A DNA stretch of 64,000 bases from Anthostomella pinea (taxonomy: Eukaryota; Ascomycota; Sordariomycetes; Xylariales; Xylariaceae). Under the pieces are notes generated by a model that was not told where the DNA came from, made no database searches, and was given only the letters and a program-made list of their open reading frames with translations. Made by a program: the position numbers and the translations under genes. This document shows positions 58,278 to 64,000 of the stretch, one piece after another (within the stretch, counting starts at the first letter, position 1; every line of letters begins with the position of its first letter). The stretch lies in contig CAUWAG010000003.1 of the NCBI GenBank assembly GCA_963556695.1, positions 6,448,001 to 6,512,000 on the forward strand, read 5' to 3'.

Positions 58278-61200
58278 GTTATGCGACGGATCACAGTCCT
58301 TCCGGGATCCTGGCTTTGGAGCTGACAAGAGACAAGGAAAGGAAGAAGAGGAAACGGCCTGTTCTACGGAGAACGGTATCCTCAACCAAAAGCAACAGTC
58401 CGGACAAATCCACGGAATCCCTCTAATTAGAGATATGTCCTTGGGTCGTGTATTAATGGCGTCGACTTGGAAGATCACAATGGCCTAGACAGGTGCCGTC
58501 GTTGGGTGGAAGATGGAGATGGATATGTCCAAGGGCGGGAGAGGGGGAGGGAGGACGTAGAGTCAACGGCGAGTAGTCATCGGATTTCCCTAGAACTGCA
58601 GAGTCGAAGTCGGATGTGGTGATGGTTCGGGTGTGGTGAGCGATGTGAGGTTTGGCCAACAGCAATAGCGACTGGGGAGACTATGTAGATATTGGAGATT
58701 GTGGATAGCCGTTCTGCGGACAGGGGTCTCACGGTCTTGCGTGTTTGAGTGGCTCATTCATCAGAAGGCCCCCGGCCGTCGACGTCTTGGCTTGGTCCAC
58801 GGGCCAGCTCACGCACCCCAGTCTGAGATGCTAGTACTATTATGGTCCCACCGAGGGGGCCACACACACACACGCACGTACTGCGCTATTCTTGAAATTC
58901 GATGGCGCTAGTCAAAAGGGCGGCCTGGCATGGGCAGCACGGGCGGCATGGGCACGGAGCATGGGGTGGGACTTGCAGATGAGTCTGACGGTGGGACGAT
59001 GGGAGTCCAGTGAGAGAACTTGAGAAGGGAAGGAATGGATCCAATGCTTCTAGGGGGCCCCGCTGTGAGAAAGCCAAAAGGATTTGGTGGGCAGCCTGTG
59101 AGCCGTCAGGGCTTGGACCGAAAGTTCTCGCAATATACGAGGGCAAGGATTGTCTGACACACCCCAAATAATGAGTGGTCCAGCCGGCTAGTCGAGGGTG
59201 TGTCTATGGTCCAGTACCAGTGCCACCCTTGTCCACCTAGGTACATAATAAGACCACCCCCTGAGCAAGAGTCACTCGACTGCGGAGAGAAGAGAAAGGG
59301 GGGCGTGCGTGTGATGAAGGTGTGGCTGCTGACCGCTCCACTTGCTCTCATCTTGTTGGTGAGCCTGGTGCGCCCACTTGTGACGGGGTTCGGGCAAATC
59401 GTCATAACCGACTGAGCCCGTGACTCGCATAGTTTTTCTTTTTTGCTTTCTTCCGCGGTCCGCCCTTGGGATGGATCATGGCATGGGTATGAGTATTCGG
59501 GCGGTTGGCCAACCCTGCCCCTGACCAACGAGAGAAACGGTTTCTTTCGTTTTCCTCTTATCAAACTTTTTGAAGCCACGCCGTGCAAAACTGTAAACAG
59601 AATCCTCACAGATATTGAAAATAGATGAGCCGGTTGTCATATTGCATGGGGGGCTGGCCCGAACTCTTTATTGCGCGGTCTGCGGCAGTCTCCTCCAGAG
59701 CCCAAAGCCGACCGGAGATCATCGTCTCTGGGATCACCCTCTGGCCCGTGCCATGTTGTGGTACGAATTCCCTGGGGCAGGCCCGGCACTTGACAATGCG
59801 ACATTGTTGTTTGTGTGAAGATCCCAGTGAACCGCAAACGGAATGCATGAAGTCAGTCACCTGTCGGTAGGGCGATGATCGTCTTGACTCTTGAGACCAT
59901 CCGGCGTCAGCACTCTGGCACTCTGATCGGGCTCCTCCGCCAGCCTCCTGTTGCAGGAGATGCTTCGTTGTTGGACGATGATCAATGCGCCATGGGAGGC
60001 AGCGGAGCCAGATGCTTGTCCAAGACTCGGCGGCTGCAAGATCGCCGTCTCCGTCTCGTCGCACTCTCTGACCAGTGACCACGCTGGTACGGCGCTGATG
60101 AGGATCTGCCCATCAATATATTGGACTGACGCTAGCTGGTTTGGGCGGCAGATCAGTGAATCACGGTGTTTGCGGAGGCAGAGGCGTGGATGCTGGACCG
60201 AAGGATTGCTGCGCCGTCACCAATAGCATGATCACCGTAACTGTGATGATGGTGCCCATAATAATAATAAACAAGACACACGCTGCTGTTTTTGTTGTCT
60301 AGCATTGTTTGTACCAATGATTGCACTCCCCGGCCACGGTGCAGGAATTCTTTCGACAGATGGCTGGCCCAGAGGTTTCCCACTGCAAACTACGAGTGGG
60401 CTGGGTTACGCAACGTGTGACACGATCTGCGAAAGGTGTGTCTCTGGTTTTGCCGCCACAGGACAGTCATTCGCAAGGAATGACTTGCCCCCAGGGCCAG
60501 CGGCAAATACACCATAGTGAGCAGGAACTTGTCAGCACTTTCCAGTCCATCACCACGCAGTCGGCAATGCCGCAATGGTCGTCCCCTTAATTGGAGATGT
60601 GTCCTCCAGATCAACAGTGTCGTCACGCCCGGCGTTGAGTACGAATACTCTGGTGGCGGATGAGATGACGCTGTGAGAGTGCTGCGACTGACGACTGACG
60701 ACCGACCGACTGACCGAACCGCTGATCGATCATACAGAAAACCAATACTGCGCACAGCAATACTACAAAGCTGTAATAGGTAACAATGCTGCGACGCTGT
60801 GACGCTGACCAATGGCACCAGGTTTCCCGTCCCTCGCGTCCAGATGTCCACGACTCTTGTCGCTCCCATTCGCAGGCGGGAATCCCAGCTTCGAGGCTTG
60901 CAGAAGCGAGCCCTTATTATGGCTGAAGTGAGGGATTATCTCCGAAGTGGTGTGGGTGGGATTTGAGCATTTTACTTGATCTGTCGCCCGTGTTGCATGC
61001 AACAGCCTCACGCTGGGAGCCAGGATTGGCTCGACAGGCCGTGTCTTGCCGAGAAGTGAGGCTGTCTGCGCCAGGTGGTCCGCCAACCCATGGATTTGTG
61101 AAATGATGACTGCAGGCCTGTGCAGCGCATGGCTGACCGCCGTCCAATGGGCAGCCTTGGACCGTCTGGAGTCACATTTCACATATGGCCGTTGTATCCA

Positions 61201-62170
61201 TGCAACCAGTATCTCTGGATTGAGGCAGCAACTACAGAATCCCTACGTGAAGGTAAATATAGTGAGTAGTATTGACGAGTGAAGGCGCTTGAGGGCCTGC
61301 GTTCACGAGGTCCCAGGGACCAGCAATCAAGCCGAATGAGACGAACGACGGGTCGAATTGTTTTGAAGTGAAACGACATGACCGGAATATTCTGAAGCCG
61401 CGTTATCCTGGTCGAGGGCGTCTGGATGGACGCACGGACATGGTGTGACGGTGACACTATTCCCTGCCCTGCCCTGCCACGCCTCACCTTGGCTCACCTT
61501 GTTGCTACCGGTATTATATTGATTGCCTGTCGTCATGTGAGACACAGTCGCAGAGAGCAAGAGACTGCAAGGAGCAACTAGTCGAAAGGGGGTATCGTCG
61601 TGGATTAATTAATACCCTTACGGCCTCTCAGTGTTCGCCATGTCTCATCATATCTACGAGCACACTTCCTCCCTGTGATTGATTACTCTCCGTCTCAAGA
61701 TCATCGAGATGAACAGCTGGGAATGTACAAATATCAAGAATGCAAATTGCTCATGGAAACTCACCGCCATATCTCGACAGCCACACATCAGCATGGCTGA
61801 CTTCTGTGTCCCCCAATACCACCCGAGCCACCCTCTTGATATGACCGTTGCAGAACATATCACTTGCCTCTTCCAGCCTGTTCTCACCGCAAGAACACCA
61901 CTACTTACTATTGGCTCCCTACGGCGCGCATAATAAGCATTGCTCGCCAGAAGGGTAATATGTTGTCGATGCTTCGATATGTCGATGATGAGACCGCAGC
62001 GAGCCAATAGATTTACGCCTACTAGTAAACACCATCATGCATTCGATGCTGTTTGTGACATGTCCATCAAGACGCCAAACGGCAAAACGTCCGAGACAAA
62101 AGTCATGCCAGGAATATGCCTGCAAGACTCATGTCGTCCGCATGGCTCGTGAGTCGCAACTTGCAAGGGT

Positions 62171-62203
62171 ACGGTGAGGCCACGGTGAGGCCACGGTGAG
62201 GCC
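62171..62203. repeat. Three perfect 11-bp tandem repeats
   Basis: ACGGTGAGGCC occurs three times head to tail (62171-62181, 62182-62192, 62193-62203). Non-coding minisatellite. Confidence 0.9.
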
Positions 62204-62844
62204 AGTTTTAGTGCGAACCCGAGACAATGGGTTCGCGCCTCGGCTGGCGATGACGGTGCTTCTCAGACGCTTGTAAAACTGCTTGTTGTTGTTTGGCTTC
62301 GGCTTGCCTCCCTTGCCTTGTCAGCCTCAATCTGGAGTCATACAGATTCGCGCAACCCAAACGCCAAACCCCTACAAAGAGCGGACCGACGAATCGTCCG
62401 AATATATGACTCTGTTTACACCGCTGCACGTCTCAGTTATTAGTACACGAGAAGGGTCTCTCACGGCATCTGGTGGCAGGCAGGGTCCTCACCTGGGGTT
62501 TCGGATCACGAGGAAGCGCCTTGGTGCGCATTGTAACGAAACCAGGCAGTCCCAGGCAGTCCCAGGACCATGCAACACCCAACGATGAACCGTGGCGATC
62601 GACCGTGGAAGCCTTCCTTCCACTGCTGTGATTTGTTGAGCAGAGATTACTCCTGAAAGATCGCCAGCCGCTCATGGGTGATCCCCATCAACTGCTAGGG
62701 ATATGGCTTTGGTGTGTTCCGGCCGATACCATCTGACAGCACATCCTTCTCCACCAGGATGCCGTGGCTGCCATGCTACGATGCGTCATGTGGTCCATGT
62801 TGTACACGTCGGCGCTCGTAATCACTAGTAGATGGTCGCCTCGG

Positions 62845-63162
62845 TAGGGATGGAGTCTGATAAACACAATTAAACACATGTACTGTGTTGTATTGTGTTA
62901 TATTGTACTTTTCAATATTAACACGTGTGATTCCTGGTAGTGACGTAGTGGAAGGTACCTGGTAGTACTACGGACTACTACAGATTTCGCTCAGAAATTG
63001 TCCGCCGCCCAGGGTTGACCCCTAGGGATGGCTATATGTGGGTTACCGGGGCTTTAGAGGTCGTTCCGGAGGTTATTCCGGCCGAATAACACAACACGAT
63101 ACAACACGTGTTGTATGCTTGTGTTGTACTTTTGGATAGAACACGGTGTTTTTCCATCCCTA
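62845..63162. mobile_element. hAT-type MITE, non-autonomous
   Basis: The 318-bp element begins TAGGGATGGA (62845-62854) and ends with its exact complement TCCATCCCTA (63153-63162). It is flanked by 8-bp direct repeats, CGCCTCGG (62837-62844) and CGCTTCGG (63163-63170), identical at 7 of 8 positions. An 8-bp target duplication and a TAGGGATG-type terminus are hallmarks of hAT transposons. Both subterminal zones carry many copies of GTGTTGTA/AACAC, including two AACACGTG-containing palindromes, the kind of repeats hAT transposases bind. There is no transposase gene, so it would need a partner elsewhere. An internal third TAGGGATGG lies at 63023-63031. Confidence 0.8.
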
Positions 63163-64000
63163 CGCTTCGGCCCTCTAACTGAGCCCTATGACACATAATG
63201 CTAGCGAAGATGTGGTCTAGCCCGTCCATCTTCAAGGGTGCTGTGCAATTGGAACCGCTTTGTCGGAAACGGTCCGTCGTTTGACGTTGATCCTTCTGGC
63301 GTCGTTTTCATCACCACACCTGCCCCTCCTGTTCTCCGGAGACGATCGCCCAGATTGACGAGTAGACGGTCTTCCGTACGACCGATCATATCGACGTTAA
63401 ATCTAGCCAGATCTCAGCTACAACGGCCTCGTCGTGGTAGCTCGACACTATTCTCGAGCTGGCCCTTTCAACTCTGTCGTATCTTGAAGACCGGTGTATC
63501 CACAAACCCGGCACATCGCCTCCACGGCGTAGATGCTCCTCGAGCCAGTGCATTCGAGGCATGCGCCATTGAGAAACGCGGTAGGGAAGGATTCGCTTCG
63601 GTATCAGCGCTCACCACGTGTGGCTCAGCTGTACTACACACTACACAGTCTACCGAAGCAAGCCTTCTGGGCCAAGTGTTTTTCTAATGGCATGTCGTGC
63701 CGCAATATGGGAGTTGATATCACACATATTAGCGCTTCGTCAGCGTCGGCATATCTGATGAGACCTATGAGCAGAAGCGCAGGCAACCACCAGCCCCAAA
63801 CTTGTAATGCAGGGTCCTACGTAGCTACGTACTGATCACGATCGCGGGGGTCATCTGCAAAGCCTCTCTCACAGCGAAGGCCGTGATACGTCAAGAGCTC
63901 ATAAACACACGGGCGACGAGATGGCATGCTGACCGCAGATCGGACGACAAAGTTGTGGCACACACACAGTCGGCAATCAAACACGGGCGTCGCATGACGT

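Larger units (their letters stand above)
58278..64000. other. Gene-poor right end
   Basis: No supportable gene in 5.7 kb. Visible items are a (CA)n run near 58862-58875, an 11-bp triplicate repeat at 62171-62203 and a hAT-like MITE at 62845-63162 (both listed separately). The open stretch at about 63238-63687 has no recognisable domain. Confidence 0.45.

Noticed and set aside
59385..59430. D-arm-like GGGCTCAGTCGGTTA on the minus strand
   Set aside because: No T-loop or acceptor stem at the proper distances.
63238..63687. 149-codon plus-strand frame near the right end
   Set aside because: No ATG at its start, no domain, and composition resembles neighbouring non-coding frames.

Overview
The window is nuclear DNA of a filamentous ascomycete (Pezizomycotina). 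The evidence is short GT-AG introns (mostly 45-110 nt) with CTAAC/CTGAC-type branch points, moderately GC-rich coding DNA, a NACHT-ankyrin NLR-type gene, and an ascomycete-specific gene set. Class-level placement (Dothideomycetes-like) is only an impression. I found no operons, ribosomal RNA genes, tRNAs or CRISPR arrays.

Layout. 1-762: 5' part of a serine-rich protein gene running off the left edge. 4282-11529: a compact housekeeping block with PWP1 (ribosome biogenesis WD40) and PRP16 (spliceosomal DEAH helicase) divergent from a 288-bp promoter, a four-exon acylphosphatase, and a Tls1/Hep59 spliceosome-associated gene. 11530-13192: a convergent intergenic region with an unusual run of perfect inverted repeats. 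13193-14784: a zinc-finger protein. 18238-19701: an eight-exon NAD(P)-dependent epimerase-like gene. 20216-22140: a secreted class-C beta-lactamase-like gene with two frame breaks near the 3' end. 23694-25427: a metallo-beta-lactamase-fold protein. 26113-27673: a penta-EF-hand calcium sensor with a 19-nt microexon. 29339-30709: a ChaC-type glutathione-degrading enzyme with an apparent 5-nt microexon. 31402-32248: a glycine-rich RRM protein. 36223-39142: a large disordered protein. 39230-40373: a CitE/CLYBL-like lyase. 41521-48541: a degraded NACHT-ankyrin gene. 50267-50734: a small secreted repeat protein with Kex2-type KR sites. 56711-58277: a Ran1-like protein kinase. 62845-63162: a hAT-type MITE.

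The left two-thirds is gene-dense and mostly core functions. From about 48.5 kb to the right end, gene density collapses: one secreted repeat protein, one kinase and one MITE in 15 kb, next to a decaying NLR. That contrast looks like the passage from a core block into a faster-evolving accessory region.

Most gene models here need splicing of very small exons, so open reading frames alone understate the gene content. The acylphosphatase, the epimerase, the RRM protein and the first exons of the calcium sensor and ChaC genes are visible only after exon assembly. The best candidates for something undescribed are the secreted tandem-repeat peptide precursor, the hairpin cluster at 12.3-13.03 kb, and the microexon architecture of the ChaC gene.
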